Shown here: positions 46,006-58,235 of the stretch, piece after piece | Numbering within the stretch: position 1 is the stretch's first letter | Layout: every line of letters begins with the position of its first letter | Assembly: GCA_015709635.1 (NCBI GenBank) | Contig: CP054180.1 | Span: 2,480,001 to 2,544,000, forward strand | Length of the DNA: 64,000 bases | Direction: 5' to 3' | Origin: Gammaproteobacteria bacterium | GTDB lineage: Bacteria > Pseudomonadota > Gammaproteobacteria > Burkholderiales > Nitrosomonadaceae | Made by a program: the position numbers and the translations under genes | The notes under the pieces: model-generated | What the model saw: only the letters and a program-made list of their open reading frames with translations | What the model was told of the DNA's origin: nothing | The model's database searches: none

Positions 46006-49000
46006 TTAAACTGTACTATCTATTGAAATACCTGATTCTAAACCCAACTCAGGTACCTTCTCTTGATTCTTCCGTTTGCTATGAAAAGACAATCCTGTTC
46101 CCGCCGGAACAAGCCTACCCACAATCACATTCTCTTTCAGTCCTCGCAAATCATCTTTCTTGCCCATGATTGCAGCTTCAGTCAACACCCGTGTAGTTTC
46201 TTGGAATGATGCGGCAGAGATAAAGGAATCCGTTGATAGCGATGCTTTGGTAATACCTAACAATAAGAACTCATAAGTAGCCGGCATCTTTTTCTCGGCA
46301 ATCAGTCGCTCGTTTTCGATCAACAGATCAGCACGCTCAACCTGTTCCCCAGGTATAAACGACGAATCCCCCGCGTTAATAATCTGCACTCGTCTTAACA
46401 TTTGACGTACGATGACTTCAATATGCTTATCATTTATCCTAACGCCTTGTAAGCGATATACGTCTTGCACCTCATCGGTAATATAACGCGCCAATGCTTC
46501 AACACCTTGTAAACGTAATATATCGCGCGGATCAGCGGGACCATCAACAATAATTTCACCTTTGTTTACAACCTGCCCATCATGAGCCATGACATGCTTA
46601 TCTTTGGGAATTAAATACTCATGCACAACCCCTTCGAGATCAGTTATTATAAGTCGTTGTTTACCCTTGGTATCTTTTCCGAATGAAACTACACCCGTCA
46701 CCTCGGCCAACATACCGGCATCTTTGGGTGATCGCGCCTCAAACAACTCAGCCACGCGCGGCAGCCCCCCGGTAATATCCCGTGTTTTGGATGTTTCTTG
46801 TGGAATCCTTGCCAGCACCTCACCAACACTTACTTGTTGTCCGTCACGAACAGTAATGATACAACCGATTTGGAATGTAATGCTCACCGACTGAGTACTT
46901 CCAACCATCTTGATTTCATTGCCGTCATCATCCAGGAATTTCACCAGTGGACGCAAGCCTTTTGATTGCAAAACACCACGGCGTTTCGGATCTATAACCA
47001 CCAATGTCGATAATCCGGTCACTTCATCAATTTGTTTGGCAACCGTCACGCCTTCTTCGACATTCTCAAAACGAACCTTACCGCTATATTCCGTGATAAT
47101 TGGCCGCGTATGCGGATCCCAGGTAGTCAGAATCTGTCCTGCTTTAACCGTTTCACCGTTACGCACCATTAATGTTGCGCCATACGATGCTTTATGTCTT
47201 TCGCGCTCGCGACCATTTTCATCTTGAATGATAATCTCGCCACTCCTCGATATCGCTATCAATTCATTTTGCGCATTCGTTACATAACGCATTGTAGAAG
47301 AGTAATGTACTATACCGCTTGATTTACTCTCAACCTGACTGACAACAGCCGTTCTCGATGCTGCACCGCCAATATGGAATGTGCGCATCGTCAACTGAGT
47401 ACCAGGCTCGCCAATCGATTGCGCTGCAATAACCCCTACTGCTTCACCAACATTGACCGGGGTACCGCGCCCCAAATCACGGCCATAACATTTAGCGCAT
47501 AGCCCGTAACGAGTCTCGCAGGTCAACGGTGTGCGGACTTTAACTTCATCAATACCCAGTGACTCGATTAAATCAACAGCATCTTCATCTAACAATGTAC
47601 CTGCGGCAAAAACGACTTCCTGATTTTCAGGATTTACCACATCAATTGCTACAACCCGGCCAAGAATCCGTTCCCGTAATGCCTCAATGATTTCACCGCC
47701 TTCTACCAACGCCTTCATCACAACACCATTGCCCGTACCGCAATCTTCTTCGGTGACAACAAGATCCTGTGTTACATCGACTAAACGCCGCGTTAGATAG
47801 CCCGAATTTGCCGTTTTTAATGCTGTATCCGCCAAACCCTTACGAGCACCGTGTGTTGAAATAAAGTATTGCAATACATTCAATCCTTCGCGGAAATTAG
47901 CGGTGATTGGCGTTTCAATAATCGAACCGTCGGGTTTTGCCATCAATCCGCGCATCCCTGAAAGCTGACGTATCTGCGCCGCCGAACCACGCGCACCGGA
48001 ATCCGCCATCATATAGATCGAGTTGAAAGATTCTTGCGCCAGCGGTTTACCATCTTCATTCAATTTAGCTTCACCGGTAATTTGATCATGTACCGGTTCA
48101 ACACCAAGTTGATTCATCATGGCTTTAGCAACTTGATCGCCCGCCCGCCCCCAAATATCCACCACTTTGTTATAACGCTCGCCTTGCGTCACTAGACCTG
48201 AAGTATATTGTCCTTCAATTTCTTTCACTTCTTTTTCCGCCGCGGCGATAATATCGCTTTTTTGCGTCGGCACCAGCATATCATCCGCACAAATGGATAT
48301 GCCCGCACGTGTTGCATAACTGAAACCTGCATACATCAGTTTATCCGCAAAAATGACGGTCTCACGCAATCCGCACCGTCTAAAGCTGGCATTGATAAGT
48401 TTCGAAATTTCTTTCTTTTTGAGCGTTTTATTGAGTAAAGAAAATGGCAAGCCCGGCGGAAAAATTTCGAATAACAAAGTCCGCCCTACCGTTGTCTCGC
48501 AGCGGGTGATTTTTTCATAGCGCTCGCCATCGGCATTCGTATCGTATTCTTTGATTCTCACTGTAATTTTGGCATTCAACTCTACCGCTCGGGTTTCATA
48601 TGCTCGCGAAACCTCGCCCACATTTTGAAATATCATCCCCTCGCCACGCGCACCAACTTTCTCACGAGTCGTATAGTAAAGTCCAAGCACGATATCTTGC
48701 GATGGCACAATGATCGGCTCACCATTGGCAGGAGAGAGCACGTTATTCGTTGACATCATTAATGTGCGGCACTCCATTTGCGCTTCCAACGAGAGCGGTA
48801 CATGCACAGCCATTTGATCACCGTCAAAGTCAGCGTTAAAAGCTGCGCACACTAACGGATGCAGTTGAATTGCCTTGCCTTCGACCAGTACCGGCTCAAA
48901 TGCTTGGATACCCAATCGATGCAACGTCGGCGCCCGGTTCAACATGACGGGATGCTCCCGAATGACATCTTCCAATATATCCCATACCACTGCGCTTTCA

Positions 49001-50208
49001 TTTTCGACTTCGCGCTTGGCAGCCTTGATGGTGCTAGCTATCCCCATTAGCTCCAGTTTATTGAAGATAAACGGTTTAAATAACTCCAGTGCCATTTTCT
49101 TCGGCAAGCCGCATTGATGCAGTTTCAGCTGAGGTCCGACAACGATTACAGAACGTCCTGAATAATCAACTCGCTTACCCAGCAAATTCTGACGGAAACG
49201 ACCGCCTTTACCCTTGATCATATCGGCCAAGGATTTAAGTGCACGTTTATTCGCACCGGTCATCGCTTTTCCACGACGGCCATTATCCAGTAACGAGTCA
49301 ACCGCTTCTTGCAGCATCCGTTTTTCATTACGAACGATGATTTCCGGCGCTTTCAATTCCAGCAACCGCTTGAGCCGATTGTTACGGTTGATGACACGCC
49401 GGTACAAATCATTCAGATCGGAAGTCGCAAAACGTCCGCCATCCAGCGGCACCAAAGGCCGGAGATCCGGCGGTAATACCGGTAAAACCGTTAAAATCAT
49501 CCACTGCGGTTTAATCCCGGATTTATTAAATGCTTCCAGCAGCTTGAGACGTTTTGAGATTTTTTTGATTTTTGTCTCTGAACCGGTGCTTTCCATTTCA
49601 CGACGCAGGTTCTCGATCTCGGTGCTGATATCCAGATTACTCAGCAAATCGCGTATACCTTCCGCTCCCATGCTGGCATTGAAATCATCGCCGTATTCCT
49701 CTGTTTTGATGAGATAATCATCCTCAGTCAACAACTGACAACGCGTTAACGGCGTCATACCAGGATCGGTAACCACATACGCTTCGAAATAAAGCACCCG
49801 TTCAATATCCCGCAATGTCATATCCAGCACCATGCCAAGCCGGGAAGGCAGTGATTTCAGGAACCAGATATGTGAAACCGGAGAAGCAAGTTCGATATGC
49901 CCCATCCGCTCGCGGCGAACTTTGGATAAAGTTACTTCAACACCGCATTTTTCACAAATAACACCACGGTGCTTCAAACGTTTGTACTTACCGCACAAGC
50001 ACTCATAGTCCTTTACCGGTCCGAAAATTTTGGCGCAGAACAAGCCATCCCTTTCCGGTTTAAATGTACGATAATTAATCGTTTCCGGTTTTTTCACTTC
50101 ACCATAAGACCATGAGCGTATTTTCTCGGGTGATGCAAGACCGATCTTGATGGCATCAAACTCTTCTTTATGAGTAACTTGTTTAAATAAATCTAGCAGT
50201 GCTTTCAT
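46006..50208 (-). CDS. rpoC: RNA polymerase subunit beta'
   Basis: The 1400-aa largest core subunit has an N-terminal zinc ribbon ([19 protein letters not shown]), the catalytic magnesium loop [12 protein letters not shown] (near residue 460), the trigger-loop region [18 protein letters not shown] and a second zinc site in [16 protein letters not shown]. Length matches proteobacterial RpoC. It lies 97 bp after rpoB; downstream comes the hao cluster instead of the frequent rpsL-rpsG-fusA block. No strong intrinsic terminator follows it. Confidence 0.98.
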   Translation of the reverse strand: MKALLDLFKQVTHKEEFDAIKIGLASPEKIRSWSYGEVKKPETINYRTFKPERDGLFCAKIFGPVKDYECLCGKYKRLKHRGVICEKCGVEVTLSKVRRERMGHIELASPVSHIWFLKSLPSRLGMVLDMTLRDIERVLYFEAYVVTDPGMTPLTRCQLLTEDDYLIKTEEYGDDFNASMGAEGIRDLLSNLDISTEIENLRREMESTGSETKIKKISKRLKLLEAFNKSGIKPQWMILTVLPVLPPDLRPLVPLDGGRFATSDLNDLYRRVINRNNRLKRLLELKAPEIIVRNEKRMLQEAVDSLLDNGRRGKAMTGANKRALKSLADMIKGKGGRFRQNLLGKRVDYSGRSVIVVGPQLKLHQCGLPKKMALELFKPFIFNKLELMGIASTIKAAKREVENESAVVWDILEDVIREHPVMLNRAPTLHRLGIQAFEPVLVEGKAIQLHPLVCAAFNADFDGDQMAVHVPLSLEAQMECRTLMMSTNNVLSPANGEPIIVPSQDIVLGLYYTTREKVGARGEGMIFQNVGEVSRAYETRAVELNAKITVRIKEYDTNADGERYEKITRCETTVGRTLLFEIFPPGLPFSLLNKTLKKKEISKLINASFRRCGLRETVIFADKLMYAGFSYATRAGISICADDMLVPTQKSDIIAAAEKEVKEIEGQYTSGLVTQGERYNKVVDIWGRAGDQVAKAMMNQLGVEPVHDQITGEAKLNEDGKPLAQESFNSIYMMADSGARGSAAQIRQLSGMRGLMAKPDGSIIETPITANFREGLNVLQYFISTHGARKGLADTALKTANSGYLTRRLVDVTQDLVVTEEDCGTGNGVVMKALVEGGEIIEALRERILGRVVAIDVVNPENQEVVFAAGTLLDEDAVDLIESLGIDEVKVRTPLTCETRYGLCAKCYGRDLGRGTPVNVGEAVGVIAAQSIGEPGTQLTMRTFHIGGAASRTAVVSQVESKSSGIVHYSSTMRYVTNAQNELIAISRSGEIIIQDENGRERERHKASYGATLMVRNGETVKAGQILTTWDPHTRPIITEYSGKVRFENVEEGVTVAKQIDEVTGLSTLVVIDPKRRGVLQSKGLRPLVKFLDDDGNEIKMVGSTQSVSITFQIGCIITVRDGQQVSVGEVLARIPQETSKTRDITGGLPRVAELFEARSPKDAGMLAEVTGVVSFGKDTKGKQRLIITDLEGVVHEYLIPKDKHVMAHDGQVVNKGEIIVDGPADPRDILRLQGVEALARYITDEVQDVYRLQGVRINDKHIEVIVRQMLRRVQIINAGDSSFIPGEQVERADLLIENERLIAEKKMPATYEFLLLGITKASLSTDSFISAASFQETTRVLTEAAIMGKKDDLRGLKENVIVGRLVPAGTGLSFHSKRKNQEKVPELGLESGISIDSTV

Positions 50209-50305
50209 TTGTCACTCCTGTCGATCAGGGGGCAATAATAATTATATAGACCAAAGCATTAATGGCAAAACAGAATCACTTCCGATTCACCACGATTCCA
50301 AACAA

Positions 50306-53300
50306 TCAATATTGTTCTAAATCAATATCCATTCCTAATGAGCGTATTTCTTTTACCAGTACATTAAATGACTCCGGCATGCCGGCATCGATCTTATGAT
50401 CCCCCTTGACGATACTCTCATATACTTTAGTACGTCCGGTAACATCATCGGATTTCACCGTCAACATTTCCTGCAAGGTATAAGCAGCGCCATAAGCTTC
50501 CAGCGCCCAAACCTCCATCTCACCAAAACGCTGTCCGCCAAATTGCGCTTTACCGCCCAATGGTTGCTGAGTCACCAAACTGTAAGGACCTGTAGAGCGT
50601 GCATGCATCTTATCATCCACCAAATGATGCAGTTTCAGAACATGCATATAGCCAACCGTGACCGACCGGTCAAATGCTTCTCCTGTTCGACCATCATACA
50701 GCGTGATCTGCCCCGATCGCGGCAATCCGGCAAGCTCCAGCATATCCTTAATTTCATCCTCGGTTGCTCCATCAAATACAGGTGTTGCAAACGGAACTCC
50801 TTCGGTCAAATTTTCCGCTAACGATAAGATTTCGTTATCCGATAATGAAGCTATATCTTCCTTTTTGCCACTGCTGTTATAAATCTTATCCAAAAATTCC
50901 CTGATTTCATTTGCATTCTGCTGGGCTTTTAGCATTTCATCGATTTTTTTGCCCAATCCCTTCGCGGCCCATCCCAAATGCACTTCCAGAATTTGCCCGA
51001 CATTCATCCGGGAAGGAACTCCCAATGGATTCAATACCACATCGACTGCTGTTCCATTCGCCATGTAGGGCATATCTTCCAAAGGAACAATTTTCGAGAT
51101 CACACCCTTGTTGCCATGACGTCCCGCCATTTTATCGCCGGGCTGCAAGCGCCGTTTAACCGCGATATAAATCTTCACCATTTTCTGCACACCGGGCGCC
51201 AATTCATCTCCCTGCGTGAGTTTTTTCTTTTTCTCGTCAAATGCCGCATCAAATGCTTTGCGCTTTTGCGCCATACTTTCACGCACCTGCTCCAGCTGTA
51301 TGCTCGCATCTTCATCGGCTAAGCGGATATCAAACCAATAATGCGGATCAAAACTCTTCAGATATTCAGTTGTAATCTCTTTTCCTTTAACCAGCTTATG
51401 CGGTCCGCCGGTTGCAATTTTACCGGTCAATAGACGTTCAATACGCGCAAACGCATCTTCTTCCACGATACGCAATTGATCGGCCAGATCCTTTTTATAG
51501 CGATCAAGTTCGTCATCAATAATTTTTTGCGCACGTTTGTCACGTTCTATGCCTTCGCGTGTGAATACTTGCACATCGATGACTGTACCTGAAATCCCTG
51601 ATGGAACCCGTAGCGATGTATCTTTGACATCCGATGCTTTCTCACCGAAAATGGCACGCAATAATTTCTCTTCCGGTGTTAACTGCGTTTCTCCTTTCGG
51701 TGTGACTTTCCCGACCAGTACGTCGCCAGCCTCGACTTCCGCGCCGATATAGACGATACCCGATTCGTCAAGTCGGCTGAGTTGATGTTCGGACAAATTG
51801 GGAATATCTGCCGTTATCTCTTCGGTGCCCAGTTTGGTATCCCGGCTTACCACGGACAGCTCTTCAATATGTATTGATGTAAAGCGATCCTCAGCTACAA
51901 TCCGCTCTGATATCAAGATGGAATCTTCAAAGTTATAGCCGTTCCACGGCATAAATGCCACCAGCATGTTCTGTCCCAATGCCAGTTCGCCCATATCAGT
52001 GGAAGCGCCGTCGGCTATGACATCGTCTCTGCTGATATCGTCACCAACCTTGACTAAGGGGCGCTGATTGATATTGGTATTCTGGTTTGAGCGGGTGTAC
52101 TTAATAAGATTATAAATATCCACTCCCACTTCGCCCATGCGAGTTTCCGCATCATGCACCCGCACCACAATCCGGCTGGCATCAATATAATCTACAATTC
52201 CACCGCGCTTAGCCCGCACAGTTGTTCCTGAATGCACTGCCACCACGCGCTCAATGCCGGTGCCAACGTACGGTTTTTCCGCGCGCAGACAAGGAACGGC
52301 TTGGCGTTGCATGTTTGATCCCATCAAAGCACGGTTTGCATCATCATGCTCGAGAAAAGGAATGAGTGAAGCAGCCACAGAGACAATTTGCGCTGGCGCC
52401 ACATCAACATACTCAACCCGCTCAGGTGACGACAATGCAAACTCGTTTTTGTGGCGGCAGGAGACGATGTCGCTAATCAATTGATTTTTATCGTTAAGCT
52501 CAGCATTTGCCTGAGCAATAATAAAATTGCCCTCTTCAATAGCGGACAAATAATCGATCTCTTCCGTCACCCGGCTATCTTTCACTTTACTATACGGAGT
52601 TTCAATAAATCCATATTCATTGGTTCGCGCATACAGTGCTAGCGAATTTATCAAACCGATATTCGGTCCTTCCGGAGTTTCGATCGGACACACGCGCCCA
52701 TAATGCGTCGGGTGCACATCGCGCACCTCAAACCCCGCTCTCTCACGTGTCAGACCTCCGGGTCCCAAAGCTGAGATACGTCGTTTGTGGGTGACCTCAG
52801 ATAGAGGATTCGTTTGGTCCATAAACTGCGACAATTGGCTCGAACCGAAGAATTCACGCGCAGCCGCTGAAACCGGTTTCGCATTAATCAAATCATGCGG
52901 CATCAGATTTTCCGATTCTGCCTGACTTAATCGCTCCTTGACTGCACGCTCTACGCGCACCAATCCCGATCTGAATTGATTTTCCGCCAACTCGCCTACC
53001 GAACGTACCCGGCGATTACCCAGATGGTCAATATCGTCTATCTCACCCCGGCCATTGCGTAATTCAACCAGAATTTTAATAACCGCAATAATATCCTCAT
53101 TGGATAGTGTCGGAGATCCCGTCAGTTCAGTCCTACCCACCCGGCGGTTAAATTTCATTCGACCCACAACTGATAAATCGTAGCGTTCAGGCGAGTAAAA
53201 TAAACCGGCAAATAGCGCCTTAACAGCTTCTTCCGTCGGCGGTTCACCGGGGCGCATCATACGGTAAATCGCAACCTGCGCGTTCATCTCGTCGGTTGTC

Positions 53301-54379
53301 TCATCAATCTTCAATGTTTGTGAGATATACGCACCATAATTCAAATCATTCACATAGAGTGAATGAATTTTCTTTACGCCGGCTTTACGAATCTTAGTCA
53401 ATGTTTCTTCGGTAATTTCATCATTCGCAAGCGCGACAAATTCGCCTGTTTCCTTATCGACTATACTGTGTGCCAGTATCCTTCCGAGTAAAAAATCATC
53501 CGGTACATCCAGTTGATCGATACCAGCTTCCTGCATTTCCCGGATATGCTTAGCCGTAATGCGTTTATCCTTTTGAACGATAACTTTCTTACCTTTGCCC
53601 ACTATATCAAAACTCGCTACTTCGCCCCGCATGCGTTCTGGTACGAGTTCAAATTGAATGCTTTTATCTGAGAAATGAAAACAATCAAAAATGAAAAATT
53701 CTTGCAGTATCTGCTCGGTAGTACAGCCGATTGCTTTAAGTAGTGTAGTCACCGGCATTTTGCGGCGACGGTCAATCCTGAAAAATAAACAATCCTTCGG
53801 ATCAAATTCAAAATCCAACCACGATCCGCGATAAGGAATAATCCGTGCAGAAAACAATAATTTTCCCGAAGAGTGCGTTTTGCCGCGATCATGTTCGAAA
53901 AATACCCCAGGGGAACGATGGAGTTGTGAAACGATCACGCGTTCCGTGCCATTGATGACAAACGAGCCTGTCTCGGTCATCAAGGGGATCTCGCCCATGT
54001 AAACTTCTTGCTCTTTGACTTCTTTGACCGTCGGTTTGGATATTTCCTTATCCATAATCGTCAGCCTTACTCTGGCGCGCAATGGCGATGCATAGGTAAG
54101 TCCGCGCTGCTGGCATTCCTTGACATCGAATACCGGTGTCCCAAGCTCATAGCTTATAAAATCAAGCCGTGCATTTTTGGTATGGCTTTCGATTGGAAAA
54201 ATTGAATTAAAAGCAGCTTGTAATCCCTGATTTTGGCGTTTATTAGGTGCAACATTTTCCTGTAAAAAAGCTGCATATGATTCGAGCTGAGTAGCGAGAA
54301 GAAACGGAATGGGTAATACGCTCGCACGTTTGGCAAAACTTTTACGGATACGTTTTTTCTCTGTGAACGAATAGCTCAT
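50306..54379 (-). CDS. rpoB: RNA polymerase subunit beta
   Basis: The 1357-aa subunit is complete. The rifampicin pocket reads [16 protein letters not shown] then [15 protein letters not shown]. The positions equivalent to E. coli Gln513, Asp516, His526 and Ser531 keep their sensitive residues, and Asn518 is Thr. The C-terminal region carries [13 protein letters not shown] and [20 protein letters not shown]. It is translated between rplL and rpoC. Confidence 0.98.
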   Translation of the reverse strand: MSYSFTEKKRIRKSFAKRASVLPIPFLLATQLESYAAFLQENVAPNKRQNQGLQAAFNSIFPIESHTKNARLDFISYELGTPVFDVKECQQRGLTYASPLRARVRLTIMDKEISKPTVKEVKEQEVYMGEIPLMTETGSFVINGTERVIVSQLHRSPGVFFEHDRGKTHSSGKLLFSARIIPYRGSWLDFEFDPKDCLFFRIDRRRKMPVTTLLKAIGCTTEQILQEFFIFDCFHFSDKSIQFELVPERMRGEVASFDIVGKGKKVIVQKDKRITAKHIREMQEAGIDQLDVPDDFLLGRILAHSIVDKETGEFVALANDEITEETLTKIRKAGVKKIHSLYVNDLNYGAYISQTLKIDETTDEMNAQVAIYRMMRPGEPPTEEAVKALFAGLFYSPERYDLSVVGRMKFNRRVGRTELTGSPTLSNEDIIAVIKILVELRNGRGEIDDIDHLGNRRVRSVGELAENQFRSGLVRVERAVKERLSQAESENLMPHDLINAKPVSAAAREFFGSSQLSQFMDQTNPLSEVTHKRRISALGPGGLTRERAGFEVRDVHPTHYGRVCPIETPEGPNIGLINSLALYARTNEYGFIETPYSKVKDSRVTEEIDYLSAIEEGNFIIAQANAELNDKNQLISDIVSCRHKNEFALSSPERVEYVDVAPAQIVSVAASLIPFLEHDDANRALMGSNMQRQAVPCLRAEKPYVGTGIERVVAVHSGTTVRAKRGGIVDYIDASRIVVRVHDAETRMGEVGVDIYNLIKYTRSNQNTNINQRPLVKVGDDISRDDVIADGASTDMGELALGQNMLVAFMPWNGYNFEDSILISERIVAEDRFTSIHIEELSVVSRDTKLGTEEITADIPNLSEHQLSRLDESGIVYIGAEVEAGDVLVGKVTPKGETQLTPEEKLLRAIFGEKASDVKDTSLRVPSGISGTVIDVQVFTREGIERDKRAQKIIDDELDRYKKDLADQLRIVEEDAFARIERLLTGKIATGGPHKLVKGKEITTEYLKSFDPHYWFDIRLADEDASIQLEQVRESMAQKRKAFDAAFDEKKKKLTQGDELAPGVQKMVKIYIAVKRRLQPGDKMAGRHGNKGVISKIVPLEDMPYMANGTAVDVVLNPLGVPSRMNVGQILEVHLGWAAKGLGKKIDEMLKAQQNANEIREFLDKIYNSSGKKEDIASLSDNEILSLAENLTEGVPFATPVFDGATEDEIKDMLELAGLPRSGQITLYDGRTGEAFDRSVTVGYMHVLKLHHLVDDKMHARSTGPYSLVTQQPLGGKAQFGGQRFGEMEVWALEAYGAAYTLQEMLTVKSDDVTGRTKVYESIVKGDHKIDAGMPESFNVLVKEIRSLGMDIDLEQY

Positions 54380-54484
54380 GAATTTTCTCCGAGAGAAGAA
54401 GACAGAGGATTGAAGGGCTGAGGCCAGATAACTATCAATTGTTCAAATGCCCAAAATGACACATCAAATGGTCAAAATATCAAA

Positions 54485-54512
54485 GGCTGGCGGCTTCAAT
54501 AGCCTACCAGCC
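54485..54512 (-). terminator. Attenuator-like hairpin between rplL and rpoB
   Basis: On the minus strand GGCTGG-TA-GGCT pairs with AGCC-G-CCAGCC around a short loop, then a weak T-rich stretch follows. Partial termination between rplL and rpoB is known in E. coli; position and structure fit the same role. Confidence 0.5.
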
Positions 54513-54532
54513 CAAAAAATTTATAATTCTTA

Positions 54533-54916
54533 TTACTTAATTTCGCAAGTTGCGCCGGCTTCCACCAATTGTTTCTGGATAGCAGCAGCATCTTCCTTCG
54601 ATACGCCTTCCTTAACGGGTTTCGGTGCACCGTCAACCAGATCTTTTGCTTCTTTCAAACCGAGTCCGGTTACTGCTCTGACCACTTTGATCACATTAAC
54701 TTTACTCTCACCGGCAGACGACAGAATCACGGTAAACTCAGTTTGCTCGGCAGCCGCAGGAGCGGCAGCACCACCGCTTGGAGCAGCAACTGCAACAGCA
54801 GCGGTTGCGACAGCGGACACGCCGAATTTTTCCTCCATTTCTTTAATCAATTGCGACAATTCAAGTACGGTCATATTCGCAATTGCATCTAATATTTCTT
54901 CTTTTGTTACAGCCAT
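54533..54916 (-). CDS. rplL: 50S ribosomal protein L7/L12
   Basis: This stalk protein recruits translation factors. The N-terminal dimerisation helices ([20 protein letters not shown]) are followed by an Ala/Pro-rich hinge (residues 40-58) and the C-terminal factor-binding domain ([20 protein letters not shown]). The frame has ATGATG; the second ATG (54916) is better spaced from AGGAG and gives the normal MAVTKE start. It lies 50 bp after rplJ. Confidence 0.97.
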   Translation of the reverse strand: MAVTKEEILDAIANMTVLELSQLIKEMEEKFGVSAVATAAVAVAAPSGGAAAPAAAEQTEFTVILSSAGESKVNVIKVVRAVTGLGLKEAKDLVDGAPKPVKEGVSKEDAAAIQKQLVEAGATCEIK

Positions 54917-54969
54917 CATTTTCTCCTGATTATTTTCTATATTTACGTATTAAGGAAGTTTGAAAAACT

Positions 54970-55485
54970 TTATTTGCTATCACGCACCATAGCCAAACCG
55001 CGCACAAACCGAGCAGGTACCTCATTCAATGTTTGTACAAACTTGGCAATAGGCGCTTGCATTGTTCCCAGCAATCTTGCTAGCAGTTCTTCACGACCTG
55101 GCAACGCCGCCAATGCAGTAATTTCATCACGCGATATGACTTGCTCGCCAATTGCACCAACTTTGATCACGAACTTTTCATTGTCTTTGGAAAATTCATG
55201 CAGCACTTTTGCAGCCGCCACTGGATCAGTACCTATGCCGTAAGCAAGCGGACCCACCATATGTTTGGCCAAGCCTGCATAGGGCGTATCCGCTACAGCA
55301 CGGCGAACCAATGAATTTTTTATGACATGAAAATAAATCCCTGATTCACGAGTTTTTGCTCTCAGCTGTGTCATTTGACCAACTTCCATCCCGCGATACT
55401 CTGCAATAATGATCGCTTGAGCGTTTGCCACTTGAGCACTCACTTCCGCTACAATTGCTTTTTTCTCTTCAAGATTAAGACTCAA
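54970..55485 (-). CDS. rplJ: 50S ribosomal protein L10
   Basis: The 171-aa L10 forms the base of the L7/L12 stalk. The N-terminal rRNA-binding domain contains [20 protein letters not shown], and the C-terminal helix binds L12 dimers. The start codon is TTG (55485), with GGAG 8 nt upstream. The 318-nt leader can fold and probably mediates autoregulation by the L10-L12 complex. Confidence 0.96.
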   Translation of the reverse strand: MSLNLEEKKAIVAEVSAQVANAQAIIIAEYRGMEVGQMTQLRAKTRESGIYFHVIKNSLVRRAVADTPYAGLAKHMVGPLAYGIGTDPVAAAKVLHEFSKDNEKFVIKVGAIGEQVISRDEITALAALPGREELLARLLGTMQAPIAKFVQTLNEVPARFVRGLAMVRDSK

Positions 55486-55803
55486 GGTTCACTCTCCATC
55501 AGTTAAAAATAGTATTCGGTTCATCTATACAGCCTTCTGCTCCGAACACTACACACTGGTGACCTTAAACCAGGAAAATGAGACTAGGACTCCTGTTTTG
55601 GGTTCACCATCTACGCTGGGTAGTCGGATACACTGAAGAAAACAAATCACATGACTTGTACAACTTCATCTTTCATATAGCCGAGAAATTAAGCGACGCA
55701 AATAAAATCCAGTTTTACAATTCATTTACTCTTGTGCGCCCCAGCGGTCTTTGATATTCCACTCAATACTTATCGCATTCAATGGCCCAAAGTTCTTTAC
55801 ATA
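55486..55803 (-). promoter_or_regulatory. rplJ leader, probable L10 autoregulatory region
   Basis: This 318-nt gene-free leader lies between rplA and rplJ. On the minus strand GGTGAACC (near 55610) can pair with GGTCACC (near 55560) to close a structure about 50 nt long. This is the location of the L10 leader in other proteobacteria. A promoter for rplJL-rpoBC may also lie here, but I could not define one. Confidence 0.4.
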
Positions 55804-56496
55804 CTACGAAATACTTGTTTGATCAACCCGCACACCAATACCCATGGTGCTCGAAACCGATACTTTCCTGAGATAAACACCTTTAGACGAAGCCGGTTTG
55901 GATTTGTTAAGCGCTTCAATCAGCGCTTTTAAATTTTGTTTTAATGCATCCACACCAAACGATGCTCTACCAATCGTGCAATGAATGATGCCGGTTTTAT
56001 CCGCTCTAAATTGAACCTGCCCAGCTTTTGCATTCTTAACGGCACCCGCGATATCCGCAGTCACTGTACCAACTTTCGGGTTCGGCATTAAACTACGCGG
56101 CCCCAGAATCTGACCTAATTGACCAACCACGCGCATCGCATCGGGACTTGCAATAGCGACATCGAAGTTGATATTACCAGCCTTAATCTCGGCCGCCAGA
56201 TCATCAAAACCTACAATATCAGCCCCTGCTTCTTGAGCCTCTTTTGCTTTATCTCCTTGTGCAAATACCGCGACACGAACTGTTTTTCCAGTTCCTGCTG
56301 GCAAAACGACCGAGCCTCGCACGGCTTGGTCAGATTTCTTCGCATCAATTCCAAGATTAACCGCAACATCGATAGATTCATCAAATTTTGCAGTCGCTGC
56401 TTCTTTGATCAACCCTAATGCATCATCTACCGGATACACCTTAGTGCGATCCACTTTTCCGGCAATAGCTTTATAGCGATTTGATGAGCGCGCCAT
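55804..56496 (-). CDS. rplA: 50S ribosomal protein L1
   Basis: The 230-aa L1-stalk protein represses its own operon in other bacteria. ATG at 56496, 9 nt after GGAGG, starts [16 protein letters not shown]; a GTG at 56505 would overlap the rplK stop. Conserved [19 protein letters not shown] block reads [15 protein letters not shown], and [17 protein letters not shown] follows. Confidence 0.96.
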   Translation of the reverse strand: MARSSNRYKAIAGKVDRTKVYPVDDALGLIKEAATAKFDESIDVAVNLGIDAKKSDQAVRGSVVLPAGTGKTVRVAVFAQGDKAKEAQEAGADIVGFDDLAAEIKAGNINFDVAIASPDAMRVVGQLGQILGPRSLMPNPKVGTVTADIAGAVKNAKAGQVQFRADKTGIIHCTIGRASFGVDALKQNLKALIEALNKSKPASSKGVYLRKVSVSSTMGIGVRVDQTSIS

Positions 56497-56497
56497 T

Positions 56498-56929
56498 CTA
56501 TACACCCTCCACTTCTATGCCCATACTTCTTGCACTTCCTGCAATCGTTCGCACGGCAGCATCCAAATCCGCCGCAGTCAAATCTGGCATTTTTGTTTTG
56601 GCAATTTCTTCAGCTTGACTACGGCTTAGTTTTCCGACCTTATCCAAATGCGGTTTAGAGCTTCCTTTACCGATACCAGCGGCTTTCTTGATCAAAACCG
56701 ACGCTGGCGTTGTTTTCATTACAAATGTAAAACTTTTATCCGCATATGCAGTAATGATGACGGGCACGGGCAAGCCTGGTTCCATTTTCTGCGTAGCCGC
56801 GTTAAACGCTTTACAGAATTCCATGATATTCAGCTGACGCTGACCTAATGCCGGACCAATAGGCGGACTCGGATTAGCTTTTCCCGCAGGTACCTGTAAC
56901 TTAATATATCCAATAATTTTCTTTGCCAC
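56498..56929 (-). CDS. rplK: 50S ribosomal protein L11
   Basis: The 143-aa L11 binds the GTPase-centre rRNA. Start is GTG (56929) after a perfect AGGAGG. N-terminal [20 protein letters not shown] is the thiostrepton-region motif with its conserved prolines, and the C-terminal domain ends in [13 protein letters not shown]. It forms an operon with rplA (1-bp gap) and follows nusG. Confidence 0.97.
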   Translation of the reverse strand: MAKKIIGYIKLQVPAGKANPSPPIGPALGQRQLNIMEFCKAFNAATQKMEPGLPVPVIITAYADKSFTFVMKTTPASVLIKKAAGIGKGSSKPHLDKVGKLSRSQAEEIAKTKMPDLTAADLDAAVRTIAGSARSMGIEVEGV

Positions 56930-57054
56930 TTCATCCTCCTGTCGGGTGCAATCGAACGATCACTCGCTCTCCCCGGTTACAAATGATAAAAATATCGCCT
57001 AGCACTCTTGGTTCAGTTTGTTCAACCTTCAGAAACACAAATGTTCTTAACTAC

Positions 57055-57588
57055 TCAGGATTTTTCTACTTGATTAAAGTCCAATTCAACGGGGGTTGGC
57101 CGCCCAAATATAGAAACCGAAACTCTAAGTTTGCTCTTGTCGTAATTGACATCTTCCACATTTCCATGGAAATCTGTGAAAGGTCCCTCTTTAACGCGCA
57201 CAGCTTCACCTATTTCAAATAGGATCTTCGGTTTCGGTTTCTCAACGCCTTCTTGAATTTGATGAAGTATATTATCAACTTCCTTCTGACTGATCGGAGT
57301 AGGCTTCATAACAGAACCTCCGACAAATCCTGTCACCTTCTCAGTATTCTTAACCAAGTGCCAGGAATCATCAGACATCTCCATTTCCACTAACACATAT
57401 CCGGGAAAGAATTTCCGTTCGCTGATATTCTTTTGACCGCTTTTCATTTCTATTACTTCTTCAACCGGTACCAGAATTTGGCCAAATTTATCCTGCATAC
57501 CAGCCCGCTCAATGCGATCCTTCAATGCACGTTGTACACTTTTCTCATAACCTGAATAAGCGTGAATCACATACCATTTCTTACTCAT
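57055..57588 (-). CDS. nusG: Transcription termination/antitermination factor NusG
   Basis: The 177-aa NusG has an N-terminal NGN domain ([20 protein letters not shown]) that binds RNA polymerase and a C-terminal KOW domain ([20 protein letters not shown]) for Rho or S10. The motif [11 protein letters not shown] is conserved. It is 21 bp downstream of secE, the universal secE-nusG pair. Confidence 0.97.
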   Translation of the reverse strand: MSKKWYVIHAYSGYEKSVQRALKDRIERAGMQDKFGQILVPVEEVIEMKSGQKNISERKFFPGYVLVEMEMSDDSWHLVKNTEKVTGFVGGSVMKPTPISQKEVDNILHQIQEGVEKPKPKILFEIGEAVRVKEGPFTDFHGNVEDVNYDKSKLRVSVSIFGRPTPVELDFNQVEKS

Positions 57589-57609
57589 TCTTTCCTCTGA
57601 GAAATGTGA

Positions 57610-58008
57610 TCAAGCATCTTGATTCATCATAATTTTTACAAGTGACATCAAGGCAGCATCAATCATCCATAAAAATAACGCCATGGCAATGACAAATGCA
57701 AATACCACTCCTGATGTTTGGAGTGTTTCCTTGCGGCTGGGCCATACTACCTTTTTCGCTTCTTCAGAGGCTTCTCTGCAAAACACATAAAAATCCTGAC
57801 CCTGGGTTGTAAATCTCGCAATAACTGCTGCCAACACAAATCCTGCCAATATTGACAATATACGCACGACCATAGCGCTTTCACTTAAATAAATGAATCC
57901 CGCTATCCCGGCAATGATGAATACAAATACAAGCCCAAGCTTCAGTTTATTCACGTCTATCGAATCCTTATATTTCTTAAAATCATGAATAACCTTCTGA
58001 TTACTCAC
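57610..58008 (-). CDS. secE: Preprotein translocase subunit SecE
   Basis: The 132-aa membrane subunit of SecYEG has three transmembrane helices: two N-terminal (about 23-40 and 45-65) and the conserved C-terminal one (about 105-125). Between them lies the family motif EEAKKVVWPSRKETLQT. Start is GTG at 58008 with GAGG upstream. It precedes nusG in the usual order. Confidence 0.95.
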   Translation of the reverse strand: MSNQKVIHDFKKYKDSIDVNKLKLGLVFVFIIAGIAGFIYLSESAMVVRILSILAGFVLAAVIARFTTQGQDFYVFCREASEEAKKVVWPSRKETLQTSGVVFAFVIAMALFLWMIDAALMSLVKIMMNQDA

Positions 58009-58100
58009 TAAACCTCAATTCCGGTCAAATTCTATTCTTTTTAGCTGACAACAACCTTAACCATACCAGGCTTATATACTTGAATACTATCCGTTAGTGT

Positions 58101-58176
58101 GGCAGGCCAGGAGGGCATCGAACCCCCAACCTTCGGTTTTGGAGACCGACGCTCTGCCAATTGAGCTACTGGCCTT
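58101..58176 (-). tRNA. tRNA-Trp (CCA)
   Basis: The 76-nt cloverleaf has acceptor AGGCCAG pairing with CTGGCCT, anticodon loop CTCCAAA (anticodon CCA), T-loop GTTCGATGC and an encoded 3' CCA. It sits between tuf and secE as in many proteobacteria. Confidence 0.97.
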
Positions 58177-58235
58177 CTAACTACAATATATCCGAAGCTA
58201 AAACTACAAAAAAACAATTATTATTGTATCAAGAA

